Numbered from the stretch's first letter, positions 1-9,953 are shown. The stretch: 33,543 nucleotides of DNA from SIG440 sp045591095 (GCA_045591095.1 JAZNSF010000015.1:1-33543); one strand, 5' to 3'. Program-made: numbers and translations. The notes: generated by a model not told the origin, from the letters alone.

Positions 1-68
1 TAATTGAAAAAATAAAGGAAACACCAAAGCAATTTCCAAGAAAACCAAACAAAATAAAAAAGGGCTAA
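1..68 (+). CDS. rsmG: C-terminal end of probable 16S rRNA methyltransferase RsmG (partial)
   Basis: Only the last 21 codons are present, read in the frame that starts at base 3 and ends at the TAA at 66-68. The visible tail (KIKETPKQFPRKPNKIKKG) resembles the conserved end of RsmG/GidB, which usually closes with a 'TPKKYPRK.G.P.K.P' motif. RsmG N7-methylates a guanine in the 530 loop of 16S rRNA. In many Firmicutes rsmG lies directly upstream of noc/soj/spo0J; here soj and spo0J are present but 11.4 kb further on, which fits the identification. The evidence is a short tail only, so the call needs the upstream sequence. Confidence 0.6.
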   Translation, partial: IEKIKETPKQFPRKPNKIKKG

Positions 69-82
69 TGCCCTTTTTTATT
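56..82. terminator. Bidirectional intrinsic terminator between convergent genes
   Basis: A GGGC-TAAT-GCCC stem is extended by six A/T pairs (A-run 56-61, T-run 74-79), so it can terminate in both directions. The stop codons of the rsmG-like gene (66-68) and of the minus-strand mutase (78-80) both lie inside it. Confidence 0.85.
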
Positions 83-1799
83 TTGTAATATTTTCAATAT
101 CCTTTTTAAATAATTCTTCTGTCTCTAAAACCTCTTCCTCATTTTTTCCCGAAAGAAGACAGTAAAACTTGATTTTTGGCTCTGTTCCTGATGGTCTTAC
201 TATAAAATTATTATTATCCTCAAGCTCAAAATAAATTACATCTGATTTTGGAAGGTTAATATTTTCTTCCAGACCTTTAATTAAATCAGTCCTTACAGAA
301 GATTTATAATCTCTTACAGCCAAAACATTCTTAAAACCGATTTTTTTTGGAGGATTATTTCTTAAAAATTCCATAATATTTTTTATTTTTTGAGAACCCT
401 CAATCCCCTCAAAACTTTCCGAAACAACAAATTCCTTATAAAAACCGTATTTTTTGTAAATATTTAAAAGCTGGTCAAAAAGGCTTAACCCTTTTTCGCG
501 GTAGTAAAGTGCCATTTCTGCAATCAAAAGGCTTGCAACAACCGCGTCCTTATCTCTTGAATAAGTACCTTTAAGATAACCGTAGCTTTCTTCAAAACCA
601 AAAATAAATGTACCCTTACCTGTTTCTTCTGATTCCTTGATTTTTTCGCCAATAAACTTAAATCCGGTCAAAACCTCTTTCATTTCCACACCGTAAGATG
701 CACAAATTTCTTTTATTATATTTGTAGAAACTATTGTTTTTACAACAAATCCGTCTTTTGGAAGAGTCCCTCTTTCTTTTAAGGTTTCTAAAATATATTC
801 AGTCAAAAGAAGACCTGTCTGATTTCCGGTTAGGCTTACATAACTCCCATCCGCGCTTCTTATCATAATTCCGCAGCGGTCAGCATCCGGGTCAGTTCCT
901 ATAATCAAATCTGCACTATTTTCTTTGGCGAGATTAAGAGCAAGTTCAAAGCTTTCTTCATATTCAGGGTTAGGAAACTTAACTGTCGGGAAGTTTCCGT
1001 CGGGGGTTTCTTGTTCTTTTACCACTAAAACGTTGCTAAAACCAACCCTTTTAAAAAGCTTTGTCACAGGAACAAGTCCCGAGCCGTGAAGTGGTGTATA
1101 AACAAACTTCATCGTAGACCCTAGGCTTTTAATAAGCTCACCATTAAGGCACTGCTTCTCGACCTCATTAAGATAAAGGTCTTCCTCTTTATCCCCCATA
1201 AGATTAATAATTCCAGTTTTAATTCCCTCTTCAAAATCGATTGTTTTTGCTCCGCCAAAGATAGGAATTTTTTCTATTTCCGAAAGTACAAGAGATGCTA
1301 AATTGGGAGCAAGTTGTGCTCCATCACTTCCATAAACCTTGTAGCCGTTATACTTTGCGGGATTGTGACTTGCGGTAATAACAATCCCCGCATTTGCGCG
1401 TTTTAGTCTTACTGCAAAAGAAAGAAGAGGAACAGGCTTAAGTTCCTTAAAAATAAGTGCCTTTATTCCATTTGCAGCCAAAACTGATGCTGCTGTGCGG
1501 GCAAACTCATCTGATTTATTACGGCTGTCATAAGCAATTACAACCTTTAGGTCTGATTTTTCAGGGTTACTTTTTTTAAGCTGATTAGAAAGACCCTGCG
1601 TTGCACGCGCAACAACGTAAGAATTCATACGGTTTAAACCAAGCCCCAAAACCCCCCTAAGACCTGCGGTACCAAATTCAAGTGAAGTGTAAAAACGGTC
1701 CCTTATCTCTTCCTCATTATTTTTTATACTCAAAAGTTCTGTCTTTTCGTCTTCAGTAACATTTTCAAGCCACAACTGGTATTCATTAGAGTAGTTCAT
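78..1799 (-). CDS. pgcA: Phosphoglucomutase / phosphomannomutase (alpha-D-phosphohexomutase family)
   Basis: 573 residues, the usual length of Firmicute PgcA-type alpha-phosphoglucomutases, which interconvert glucose-1-phosphate and glucose-6-phosphate for UDP-glucose and envelope glycolipid supply. All four family loops are visible: the catalytic serine loop TASHNP (142-147), the metal loop DPDADR (303-308), the sugar-binding loop FGFEESYG (about 400-407) and the phosphate loop RPSGTEPK near residue 530. I chose the start at 1799, preceded by AAAGGA. An in-frame ATG at 1838 overlaps the promoter -10 box (1837-1842) and lacks a ribosome site, so it cannot be the start of the main transcript. 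The gene is monocistronic and divergent from rpiB. Substrate preference (glucose or mannose phosphate) cannot be read from sequence. Confidence 0.93.
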   Translation of the reverse strand: MNYSNEYQLWLENVTEDEKTELLSIKNNEEEIRDRFYTSLEFGTAGLRGVLGLGLNRMNSYVVARATQGLSNQLKKSNPEKSDLKVVIAYDSRNKSDEFARTAASVLAANGIKALIFKELKPVPLLSFAVRLKRANAGIVITASHNPAKYNGYKVYGSDGAQLAPNLASLVLSEIEKIPIFGGAKTIDFEEGIKTGIINLMGDKEEDLYLNEVEKQCLNGELIKSLGSTMKFVYTPLHGSGLVPVTKLFKRVGFSNVLVVKEQETPDGNFPTVKFPNPEYEESFELALNLAKENSADLIIGTDPDADRCGIMIRSADGSYVSLTGNQTGLLLTEYILETLKERGTLPKDGFVVKTIVSTNIIKEICASYGVEMKEVLTGFKFIGEKIKESEETGKGTFIFGFEESYGYLKGTYSRDKDAVVASLLIAEMALYYREKGLSLFDQLLNIYKKYGFYKEFVVSESFEGIEGSQKIKNIMEFLRNNPPKKIGFKNVLAVRDYKSSVRTDLIKGLEENINLPKSDVIYFELEDNNNFIVRPSGTEPKIKFYCLLSGKNEEEVLETEELFKKDIENITK

Positions 1800-1836
1800 C
1801 CCGATACCATCCTTTATGTAATTATTTAATACATTC

Positions 1837-1865
1837 ATTATATTATATTAAAAAATCAATTGCAA
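1837..1865 (-). promoter_or_regulatory. Sigma-A promoter of the phosphoglucomutase gene
   Basis: On the minus strand, TTGCAA (1860-1865), a 17-base spacer and a perfect TATAAT (1837-1842). It rules out the longer open frame starting at 1838 as the coding start. Confidence 0.75.
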
Positions 1866-1882
1866 TATTTTCGATTAAATTA

Positions 1883-1911
1883 TTGAAATTTTTATTAAGA
1901 TTTGGTATGAT
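1883..1911 (+). promoter_or_regulatory. Probable sigma-A promoter of the rpiB-ispG-polC-tex-MATE operon
   Basis: TTGAAA (1883-1888), 17-base spacer, TATGAT (1906-1911), about 42 bases before the rpiB start. It is the only good promoter I see upstream of the densely packed operon. Confidence 0.65.
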
Positions 1912-1952
1912 ATAATTATCGAATTTTAAAAAATCAGGGGGTATTTTGGATT

Positions 1953-2387
1953 ATGCTAGCGATAGGCAGCGACCACGGCGGAATAAACTTAAAAAAAATA
2001 ATAAAGGAATATCTTGAGAAAATCGGAATAGAAGTAAATGACATTGGAACTTACGACGAAAGCTCCTGTGATTATCCTGATATTGCAAAAAAAGTTTGTG
2101 ACGAAATCGTAGAAGGAAGATGCGAAAAAGGGATATTGGTTTGTGGAACAGGCATAGGTATGAGTATTGCCGCAAACAAGGTAGACGGCATCCGTGCGGC
2201 ACACGTTACCGATACATACAGCTCACGCATGGCAAAGGAGCATAACAATGCAAATGTAATTTGTCTTGGCGAAAGAATTACAGGCCGCGACCTTGCAATT
2301 GAGATTGTTAAATCATATATTAATGCAGACTTTGGCGGAGACCGTCATCAAAAGAGGATTGACAAAATTATGGCATTAGAAAAATAA
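1953..2387 (+). CDS. rpiB: Ribose-5-phosphate isomerase B
   Basis: 144 residues, the normal size of the RpiB/LacAB family. RpiB interconverts ribose-5-phosphate and ribulose-5-phosphate in the non-oxidative pentose phosphate pathway. Visible family features are SDHGG at 6-10, the catalytic cysteine C64 in ILVCGTGIGMS, and HNNANVICLGER near 97-108, which carries residues of the substrate site. The ATG is preceded by AGGGGG eleven bases upstream. It is the first gene of the operon; ispG follows after 27 bases. The related LacA/LacB galactose-6-phosphate isomerases share this fold, but neither a partner subunit nor lac genes lie nearby, so RpiB is the better reading. Confidence 0.92.
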   Translation: MLAIGSDHGGINLKKIIKEYLEKIGIEVNDIGTYDESSCDYPDIAKKVCDEIVEGRCEKGILVCGTGIGMSIAANKVDGIRAAHVTDTYSSRMAKEHNNANVICLGERITGRDLAIEIVKSYINADFGGDRHQKRIDKIMALEK

Positions 2388-2414
2388 AAAATTAAAAAAG
2401 AAGGAGGAAGCCTT

Positions 2415-3470
2415 GTGTCAAACGTAAGACGTGTAAAAATAGGCAGTCTTTATATAGGAAGCGGCGAAAAAGTTGCCATTCAGTCCATGACAACAGCTTA
2501 TACCGGTGATGTAGATGCAACTGTCAAACAGATAAAAGCCCTAGAAGACCGCGGCTGTGACATTGTACGGGTGGCAGTCCCTGACGAAATTTCGGCAAAA
2601 GCGATTTTTGATATAAAGAATAAGATAAATATACCCCTTGTCGCAGACATACATTTTGATTACAGGCTTGCCCTTTTGGCGATGGAACGAGGGGTTGACA
2701 AAATTCGCATTAACCCCGGAAATATAGGAAGCGAAGACAGGGCAAAAATTGTCGCAGCCGAAGCTAAAAGAAGGGGTATACCTATTCGCATTGGTGTAAA
2801 TGGCGGGTCTTTGGAAAAAAATCTTCTCGAAAAATACGGCTCGGCTACGCCCGAAGCGATGGTAGAAAGCGCTTTGGGTCATATAAAAATACTTGAAAAA
2901 TACGATTTTTATGACACAGTTATTTCCATAAAGTCCTCGGACGTAAAAAAGACAATTGATGCATACCGCTTAGCGCGCGAGACTTTTGATTATCCACTGC
3001 ACTTAGGTGTTACCGAGGCCGGAACATACGAATCAGGGATTATAAAATCGGCAATAGGTATTGGAGCGCTCCTCTCTGACGGTATTGGCGAGACAATCCG
3101 CGTTTCGCTTACCGATGACCCGGTGTTAGAGGTGGATGCTGCCAAAAAGATTTTGGGGGCGCTTGGTTTGATTAAAGACAAAATCGAAGTTGTTTCGTGC
3201 CCGACCTGTGCGCGCTGCCAGATAAATCTTATCCCAATCGCGAAGGAAGTTACAAAACGTCTTGAAAATATTAAAGGAAGCCTCAAGGTTGCAGTGATGG
3301 GTTGCGCCGTAAACGGACCCGGCGAAGCAAGGGACGCTGACATTGGTATTGCCGGTGGATGTGGCGAGGCGCTTCTTTTTAAAAAAGGCGAAATTGTGGG
3401 GAAAATCCCCGAAGATAAAGTTGTTGATGTGCTTTTAGAAGAAATTGAGAAAATGAAAGGAAAGGATTAG
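2415..3470 (+). CDS. ispG: 4-hydroxy-3-methylbut-2-en-1-yl diphosphate synthase (IspG/GcpE)
   Basis: 351 residues. IspG reduces methylerythritol cyclodiphosphate to HMBPP in the MEP pathway to isoprenoids, using a [4Fe-4S] cluster and an external reductant. The cluster ligands are visible: cysteines 262 and 265 in SCPTCARC, C297 in GCAVNGPGEA, and the adjacent glutamate E304. The N-terminal TIM barrel opens with the usual 'RR.V.IG.L.IGSG..V.IQSMTT' type segment. It starts with GTG, seven bases after a perfect AAGGAGG (2401-2407). polC begins two bases after the stop. In many Clostridia the order is dxr-rseP-ispG-polC; here dxr and rseP are missing and rpiB takes their place upstream. Confidence 0.96.
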   Translation: MSNVRRVKIGSLYIGSGEKVAIQSMTTAYTGDVDATVKQIKALEDRGCDIVRVAVPDEISAKAIFDIKNKINIPLVADIHFDYRLALLAMERGVDKIRINPGNIGSEDRAKIVAAEAKRRGIPIRIGVNGGSLEKNLLEKYGSATPEAMVESALGHIKILEKYDFYDTVISIKSSDVKKTIDAYRLARETFDYPLHLGVTEAGTYESGIIKSAIGIGALLSDGIGETIRVSLTDDPVLEVDAAKKILGALGLIKDKIEVVSCPTCARCQINLIPIAKEVTKRLENIKGSLKVAVMGCAVNGPGEARDADIGIAGGCGEALLFKKGEIVGKIPEDKVVDVLLEEIEKMKGKD

Positions 3471-3472
3471 GC

Positions 3473-6400
3473 TTGGCAGGAATACTGGACGTTTTTGACA
3501 AGGTTACGGTGCTTGAAAGCTTTGCCGAAACCTTAGAGAAAGCCGAGGTTTTGGATTTTTTTGTTGATGTAAAGGAAAAAAGTATCCGCGTAGAGCTTTT
3601 GTCCGAAGAATTAATTTCAAAACCCGAGCTTTATGATTTTTTAGACCGTACCAAAGATATTTACGGCCTTAAAGAGCTGGAGATAAAAATCAAATACAAA
3701 AATCCAGAGTTTTCGGACGAATATTACCGAAACCTCCTTTTTTCGTTGTTCCGGAAAAACAGTATTTGTAAAGCCTTTTTGGTTGGAAGCTTTGCAACCC
3801 TTGAGGGAGATGTTTTAAAAATTCAAGGGGTAAAGTGCGGCAAAGAAATTTTAGAGCAAAACAACTGCGAGGGGCTAATTCGGGATATTATAAGCTACGA
3901 ATTTGACAGGCCCATTAAGGTCCAGCTTGAGGCAGAAGAGCTTGACCTTTTTGCCTATGAGGAACGCAAAAAAGAGCGTCAGCAAAAAATCGATAAAGAA
4001 GCCGCAAAACAATCAGTAAAAGTAACGCCAAAAGAAAAAGAGGTAGACGAGCCCTCAAAAGCCGAGACTGGCCTGATTTACGGAAAACCCATAACAGAAG
4101 AAGTCATACCTATGCTTGATATTCGATCGGGCATGGGTATTTGTGCTGTCAAGGGAGAGGTTTTGGACACAGACGTACGCGAGATAAACAAAGACGGCAA
4201 GCTTATGTATATTGCCGTTAACTTTGATATAGGCGACGAATCCTGGGCGTTAAGTGCCGAAATTTTTGGCAAGGCAGAAGTTGTTAAAAAGGTGCTTCCT
4301 GCCATAAAGCAAGGTAATCTTTTGACGGTAAGAGGAAACTATGAATATGACGAAAGGGCAAGGGGTGAAAAACTCAAAGTCCTTTCGGTAGAGCTAAACG
4401 AAAAACCGCCCATGCGAATGGACCAGGCCGAAGAAAAAAGGGTAGAGCTTCACCTCCACACAAAAATGAGTGCAAAGGATGCGATTACATCTGCGACCGA
4501 CCTTATTAACCGTGCGGCGGCGTGGGGACATAAGGCGCTTGCAATAACAGACCACGGTGTTGCCCAGGCCTTCCCCGAAAGCTTTGGCGCACTTTCAAAA
4601 ATCCGAAAAAGCGGCAAGGAATTTAAGCTGATATACGGTACCGAAGGGTATTTTGTAAATGACTTACCCCTTGGACTTGACAAGTTGGAAAAAAGCTACA
4701 AAGACAAAACTTTTATAATCTTTGATATCGAAACAACAGGACTTGACCCCGCGCGCGAGGCCATAACCGAAATCGGTGCTGTCAAACTTATGGACGGCAA
4801 AATCGTAGACACCTTTTCCAAGTTAGTAAATCCTAACCGAGAAATAAGCGAGCAGATTACCAATCTTACAGGCATAACAAATGAGATGGTAAAGGATGCT
4901 CCAAAGATAAACGAAATACTGCCGCTGTTTTTAGAATTCTGCGGCGAGAATACGGTTGTTGCGCATAATGCAAAATTTGACACAAGCTTTATTAAAGCGG
5001 CGGCTTTGGTGCTTGACCTTAGCTTTAATAACGATATAATCGATACAGTCGAGCTTTCAAAGGAACTTTTTCCTTTAGAAAAAAAGCATAATCTTGAGGT
5101 GCTTTGTAAGAGGCTTGGTGTAAGCCTTGAAAACCATCACCGCGCCCTTGACGATGCTACTGCAACCTGCGAGGCGTTTGTCAAAATGTGTGAAATGAAA
5201 GAAGAAAAAGAGGATATAATACCAAAGGATTATTCTGTTGACAAAAACCCCGAGCTTTTGAAAGAGGCATATAGCCATATTATAATTTTGGCAAGAAACA
5301 AGACTGGACTAAAGAATATGTACAAGCTTATCTCAAAGTCCAATCTTGATTACTTCTATAAAAAACCAAGGATTCCCAAAAGCATCCTTGCAAAATATCG
5401 TGAGGGACTTATCTTTGGAAGTGCCTGCGAGGCAGGGGAGCTTTATATGGCAATCCGTGGTGGCAGGCCCGAAGAAGAAATCGAAAAAATAGCCAAGTTT
5501 TATGACTATTTAGAAATTCAGCCACTTGGCAACAACGAATTTATGCTGCGTAGCGGCGAGGTTGCTTCTCGTGAAGATTTAATGGAATTTAACCGTAAGA
5601 TAGTAAGCCTTGGCGAAAAGCTGGGTAAGCCCGTAGTTGCAACTTGTGACGTACACTTTATGGACCCGTCTGACGAGCTTTACCGCAGAGTATTGCAAGG
5701 CGCGCAAGGCTACTCTGATGCCGACCTTCAGGCGCCGCTTTACTTTAGAACGACCGACGAGATGCTTGAAGAATTTTCGTATTTAGGCAAAGAAAAGGCG
5801 CATGAGGTAGTTGTAACTAACACCAACCTGATTGCAGATATGATTGAGGACTTCGAACCACTAAAAAGCGGCTCGTATCCGCCATCAATCGAGAACTGCG
5901 AGGAAGACCTTCTTAAAATGTGCCATGACTTTGCACATAAGGTTTATGGTGAAAACCTCCCGCCTATTGTCAAGGAACGGATGGACCGCGAACTTGGTTG
6001 TATTATTGGTTATGGCTATGCAGTTATGTATATGATTGCTCACAAGCTGGTTAAAAAATCCAACGAGGCAGGGTACTTGGTTGGCTCGCGAGGCTCGGTA
6101 GGTTCGTCCTTTGCCGCGTACCTTGCCGGCATAACCGAGGTTAATGCACTTGCTCCACACTATATTTGCCCAAAGTGTAAGCACTACGAGTTTTTCACCA
6201 AGGGCGAATACAATATAGGTATTGATATGCCGGATGCTGATTGTCCGAATTGTGGCGAAAAGCTTAAAAAGGATGGATTTAATATCCCCTTTGAAACATT
6301 CCTTGGTTTTAAAGGAGATAAAGTCCCCGATATCGACCTCAACTTCTCGGGCGAGTATCAGGCGACCGCCCACAAATATGTTGGGGAGCTGTTTGGCGAA

Positions 6401-7771
6401 GAGTTTGTTTTTAAAGCAGGCACTATAGGTACAATCGCTGACAAAACGGCAATTGGCTTTTATGGCAGGAAGTATTATGAAAATAAAGGAATTACCCCGA
6501 CTCAAGCAGAACTTAAAAGAGTTTCAAAAGGTCTGGTGGATATAAAAAACACAACCGGTCAGCACCCAGGTGGTATTATTGTCTGCCCAAAGACCATGGA
6601 CATACACGATTTTTGTCCTGTTCAGCATCCGGCCGAGAAAAAGGACTCGGGGATAATTACCACACACTTTGATTTCCATTCCATCCACGATAACCTGCTT
6701 AAGCTTGATATTCTTGGGCACGACGACCCGTCGACAATACGTATGCTTGAAACGCTTACAGGGGTGGACGCAACCAAAATACCGCTTGACGACCCCGAAA
6801 CAATGAGTATCTTCTCTAAAACTGATGCTATCGGCGTTAGCCCAGAGCAGATACATTCAAAGGTTGGGACCTTTGGCGTGCCCGAGTTTGGAACATCCTT
6901 TACAAGACAAATGCTCCTTGATACTCTTCCCACGACCTTTTATGAGCTTGTGCTTATCGCAGGGCTTTCGCACGGAACAGACGTGTGGCTTGGCAATGCT
7001 CAAGATCTTATTAAGGCTGGTGTTGCTACACTTTCCGAGGTTATCGGTGTTCGTGACGATATTATGACCTATCTTATAAACAAAGGCCTCGAGCCGGGCA
7101 CAGCCTTTAAGATAATGGAATTTGTCCGTAAAGGAAAAGCCGCAAAAGAAGGTATGCCCGAGGAGTTTGAAACTCCTATGCGCGAGCATGATGTGCCCGA
7201 ATGGTATATTGACTCGTGTAAAAAGATTAAGTATATGTTCCCGAAAGCCCACGCTGCGGCATATGTGATGATGGCGTTTCGCGTTGCGTACTTTAAGGTA
7301 CACTTCCCGCTTGAGTTTTATATTGCATACTTTACCGTACGCGCAGACCTTTTTGATGCGGCTATTATGGCACGGGGCGACGAGGTCTTGGTAAACGAGA
7401 TGCGCTCTCTCGAACAACGTCAAAACGACTGGTCGGCGACCGAAAAATCGGTTTACACCATTTGCGAGGTGTGCCACGAAATGTATCAGCGAGGCTTTGA
7501 GTTTTTGCCTGCTGACCTTTATGAGTCCGATGCGTTTAAGTTCCAAAAGGTTGACGGCAAAATACGCCTGCCACTTAATGCATTTCAGGGCGTTGGGGAT
7601 GCGGCGGCACAAAATATTCAGGACGCAAGAGAGGTCGGCGAGTTTATGTCGATAGATGACCTTAAAACAAGGGCAAAACTCACCAAGACGGTAATCGAAA
7701 CGCTTAAAGACAATGGCTGTCTTAAGGGCCTTCCCGAGACCAGCCAGATTTCGCTTTTCGATGCGTTTTAA
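3473..7771 (+). CDS. polC: DNA polymerase III alpha subunit, PolC type
   Basis: 1432 residues, typical for PolC, the main replicative polymerase of low-GC Gram-positives with a built-in 3'-5' proofreading exonuclease. Domains in order: an N-terminal region (1-210) ending in a charged linker, an OB fold (about 215-310), a PHP domain (HLHTKMSAKDA from about 327), a DEDDh exonuclease inserted in the PHP (FDIETTGL near 416, with AHNAKFD and HHRALDD further on), then the palm. The palm shows GSRGSVGSS near 871 and DIDLNFSGEYQ near 953. A zinc finger (CPKCK ... CPNCGEKL, about 900-930) sits between them. The start is TTG with AAAGGA six bases upstream, translationally tied to ispG. Not to be confused with DnaE, which lacks the exonuclease. 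Confidence 0.98.
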   Translation: MAGILDVFDKVTVLESFAETLEKAEVLDFFVDVKEKSIRVELLSEELISKPELYDFLDRTKDIYGLKELEIKIKYKNPEFSDEYYRNLLFSLFRKNSICKAFLVGSFATLEGDVLKIQGVKCGKEILEQNNCEGLIRDIISYEFDRPIKVQLEAEELDLFAYEERKKERQQKIDKEAAKQSVKVTPKEKEVDEPSKAETGLIYGKPITEEVIPMLDIRSGMGICAVKGEVLDTDVREINKDGKLMYIAVNFDIGDESWALSAEIFGKAEVVKKVLPAIKQGNLLTVRGNYEYDERARGEKLKVLSVELNEKPPMRMDQAEEKRVELHLHTKMSAKDAITSATDLINRAAAWGHKALAITDHGVAQAFPESFGALSKIRKSGKEFKLIYGTEGYFVNDLPLGLDKLEKSYKDKTFIIFDIETTGLDPAREAITEIGAVKLMDGKIVDTFSKLVNPNREISEQITNLTGITNEMVKDAPKINEILPLFLEFCGENTVVAHNAKFDTSFIKAAALVLDLSFNNDIIDTVELSKELFPLEKKHNLEVLCKRLGVSLENHHRALDDATATCEAFVKMCEMKEEKEDIIPKDYSVDKNPELLKEAYSHIIILARNKTGLKNMYKLISKSNLDYFYKKPRIPKSILAKYREGLIFGSACEAGELYMAIRGGRPEEEIEKIAKFYDYLEIQPLGNNEFMLRSGEVASREDLMEFNRKIVSLGEKLGKPVVATCDVHFMDPSDELYRRVLQGAQGYSDADLQAPLYFRTTDEMLEEFSYLGKEKAHEVVVTNTNLIADMIEDFEPLKSGSYPPSIENCEEDLLKMCHDFAHKVYGENLPPIVKERMDRELGCIIGYGYAVMYMIAHKLVKKSNEAGYLVGSRGSVGSSFAAYLAGITEVNALAPHYICPKCKHYEFFTKGEYNIGIDMPDADCPNCGEKLKKDGFNIPFETFLGFKGDKVPDIDLNFSGEYQATAHKYVGELFGEEFVFKAGTIGTIADKTAIGFYGRKYYENKGITPTQAELKRVSKGLVDIKNTTGQHPGGIIVCPKTMDIHDFCPVQHPAEKKDSGIITTHFDFHSIHDNLLKLDILGHDDPSTIRMLETLTGVDATKIPLDDPETMSIFSKTDAIGVSPEQIHSKVGTFGVPEFGTSFTRQMLLDTLPTTFYELVLIAGLSHGTDVWLGNAQDLIKAGVATLSEVIGVRDDIMTYLINKGLEPGTAFKIMEFVRKGKAAKEGMPEEFETPMREHDVPEWYIDSCKKIKYMFPKAHAAAYVMMAFRVAYFKVHFPLEFYIAYFTVRADLFDAAIMARGDEVLVNEMRSLEQRQNDWSATEKSVYTICEVCHEMYQRGFEFLPADLYESDAFKFQKVDGKIRLPLNAFQGVGDAAAQNIQDAREVGEFMSIDDLKTRAKLTKTVIETLKDNGCLKGLPETSQISLFDAF

Positions 7772-7796
7772 AAGATAAATCAAAGGAGAAAATTTT

Positions 7797-9953
7797 ATGA
7801 CAATTGCTGAAAGAATTGCAAGCGAACTATCCTTAAAACAGTGGCAGGTGGATAACACCATCGCGCTTATTGACGAGGGGAATACCATACCCTTTATTTC
7901 AAGATACCGAAAGGAAGCAACCGGAGAGCTAAACGACGAGGTTCTTCGCGCCTTTTCTGACCGATTGACGTATCTTCGGAACATGGAAGAACGAAAGGCC
8001 GACATAAAAAGGATTATTGACGAGCAGGGAAAACTTACCAAAGAACTTGCGGCAGAAATCGATAGTGCCGAAAAGCTTTCGGAGCTTGAGGATATCTATC
8101 GTCCCTACAGACCTAAGCGCCGCACGCGCGCAACAGTTGCCAAAGAAAAGGGTCTCGAGCCCTTAGCAATGATGCTTTATATGCACTCAATCACCGAAGG
8201 CACGGCTATGGAGGCTGCAGAAAAGTTTATAAACAGCGAAAAAGAGGTTGAAACAGCAGAGGATGCGCTAGCAGGTGCAATGGATATAATTGCCGAAATC
8301 ATCTCGGATAATGCCGAGCACCGCAAAAAAATCAGGGAGATTACTACCAGGGAGGGACTACTCGTATCAAAAGCCACAAACCCTGAGGAGGATTCGGTTT
8401 ACCGAAACTACTATGATTTTAAAGAGGCTGTTTCAAAGGCGGTTCCACACCGGGTGCTTGCCATAAACCGTGGCGAAAACGAGAAACGTCTCTCGGTCAA
8501 GGTGGAAATTGATGCAGAAAAAATCTTTGCGTACCTAAACAGGGCAGAACTCCCCGGGGAAGACTTTTCAGGGAAAGAATATGTGCAGCGGGCGATTGAA
8601 GACGCATACGAAAGACTTATCCAGCCGGCGATTGAAAGGGAAGTAAGAAACGAACTTACAGATATTGCTCACGAGCAGGCGATGAAAATATTCAAAGAAA
8701 ATCTCAAAAACCTTCTTATGCAGCCACCCATACGCGGACAGGTTGTTTTAGGGCTTGACCCCGGATATCGCACAGGCTGCAAGGTTGGTGTTGTTGACGA
8801 AACTGGAAGAGTTCTTGATACAGGTGTTATTTATATAACTCATTCCGATGCCCAACGGGAAAGCGCAAAAAGCTTTATAAAATCTCTCATCGAAAAGCAT
8901 AATATTACCCTTATTTCTATAGGCAACGGAACGGCATCAAAGGAAACCGAAATTTTTGCTTCAAATTTAATAAAGGAAATGTCCTCAAGAATGGTCAAAT
9001 ATATAATGACCAACGAGGCAGGTGCATCGGTCTATTCGGCGTCCGAGCTTGCCAGGTCCGAATTCCCCGACTTTGACGTAACTCAAAGAAGCGCAATCTC
9101 TATCGCAAGGCGAGTTCAGGACCCGCTGGCAGAGCTTGTAAAAATCCCGCCCGAAGCAATCGGCGTCGGTCAGTATCAGCACGATATGAATCAAAAACGC
9201 CTTGGCGAAGTTTTGGGCGGGGTGGTAGAGGATGCCGTAAACAGCGTTGGGGTTGACCTTAACACCGCATCGGCGCCGCTGCTTGAATACGTTTCGGGCA
9301 TAAGCAAAGCCATAGCCAAAAATATAGTCAAGCACCGCGAGGAAGAAGGTAGATTTGAAAGCCGTGCTCAGCTAAAGAACGTTTCCAAGCTTGGGCCCAA
9401 AGCTTTCGAGCAGTGTGCAGGGTTTTTAAGAATTCCCGGCGCTAAAAATGTTTTTGACAACACCTCGGTCCACCCTGAATCCTACGGCGCAGCCGAAGCG
9501 CTACTCAAAGAGCTTGGCTATGCAAAGGGAGATGTCACCGAGGGTGGCATTAAAGATATAAAAGAAAAAGTTAAAGAAACCGACATCTATGCTCTTGCCG
9601 AAAAGCTTGGCATTGGTGTACCGACACTTCGCGATATAGTTGACGAAATCACAAAACCCGGTCGCGACCCACGTGATTCGGTCGAGCAGCCGCTTCTTCG
9701 CGAGGACGTAATGTCGATGGAGGACTTAAAACCCGATATGATTCTTACGGGAACAGTCCGCAACGTAATTGACTTTGGCGCGTTTGTGGATATTGGCGTT
9801 CATCAAGACGGCCTTGTGCACATATCTCAGCTTAGCGACAAGTTTGTGAAACATCCAATGGATGTGGTGTCAATCGGTGATATCGTTAAGGTGAAAATTT
9901 TAGAGGTCGATATGGCGAAAAAACGCATATCTTTGACAATGAAGGGGATATAA
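7797..9953 (+). CDS. tex: Tex-family S1 RNA-binding protein
   Basis: 718 residues. Tex is a conserved cytoplasmic RNA-binding protein linked to transcription and, in some pathogens, to toxin expression and stress survival; its exact biochemical role is unsettled. Domain order matches the family: N-terminal helical HTH region (TIAERIASELSLKQWQV...), a YqgF/RNase H-like domain (VVLGLDPGYRTGCKVG from about 316), helix-hairpin-helix repeats (YVSGISKAIAKNIVKHR, about 500-520), and a C-terminal S1 domain (GTVRNVIDFGAFVDIGVHQD) ending in RISLTMKGI. ATG preceded by AAAGGAG. It lies 25 bases after polC, and its stop codon abuts the start codon of the MATE gene, so the two are very likely co-translated. 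Confidence 0.95.
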   Translation: MTIAERIASELSLKQWQVDNTIALIDEGNTIPFISRYRKEATGELNDEVLRAFSDRLTYLRNMEERKADIKRIIDEQGKLTKELAAEIDSAEKLSELEDIYRPYRPKRRTRATVAKEKGLEPLAMMLYMHSITEGTAMEAAEKFINSEKEVETAEDALAGAMDIIAEIISDNAEHRKKIREITTREGLLVSKATNPEEDSVYRNYYDFKEAVSKAVPHRVLAINRGENEKRLSVKVEIDAEKIFAYLNRAELPGEDFSGKEYVQRAIEDAYERLIQPAIEREVRNELTDIAHEQAMKIFKENLKNLLMQPPIRGQVVLGLDPGYRTGCKVGVVDETGRVLDTGVIYITHSDAQRESAKSFIKSLIEKHNITLISIGNGTASKETEIFASNLIKEMSSRMVKYIMTNEAGASVYSASELARSEFPDFDVTQRSAISIARRVQDPLAELVKIPPEAIGVGQYQHDMNQKRLGEVLGGVVEDAVNSVGVDLNTASAPLLEYVSGISKAIAKNIVKHREEEGRFESRAQLKNVSKLGPKAFEQCAGFLRIPGAKNVFDNTSVHPESYGAAEALLKELGYAKGDVTEGGIKDIKEKVKETDIYALAEKLGIGVPTLRDIVDEITKPGRDPRDSVEQPLLREDVMSMEDLKPDMILTGTVRNVIDFGAFVDIGVHQDGLVHISQLSDKFVKHPMDVVSIGDIVKVKILEVDMAKKRISLTMKGI

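Noticed and set aside
1800..1838. Longer N-terminus for the phosphoglucomutase starting at 1838
   Set aside because: This ATG overlaps the promoter -10 box and has no ribosome site; the ATG at 1799 has AAAGGA upstream.
5885..6505. Minus-strand 206-codon frame inside polC
   Set aside because: Antisense shadow of the PolC palm region, with no promoter, ribosome site or family features.
6857..8041. Long minus-strand open frame (394 codons) across the polC-tex junction
   Set aside because: It lies opposite two certain genes, has no ribosome site or recognisable domain, and its composition is what the antisense of these codons would give.
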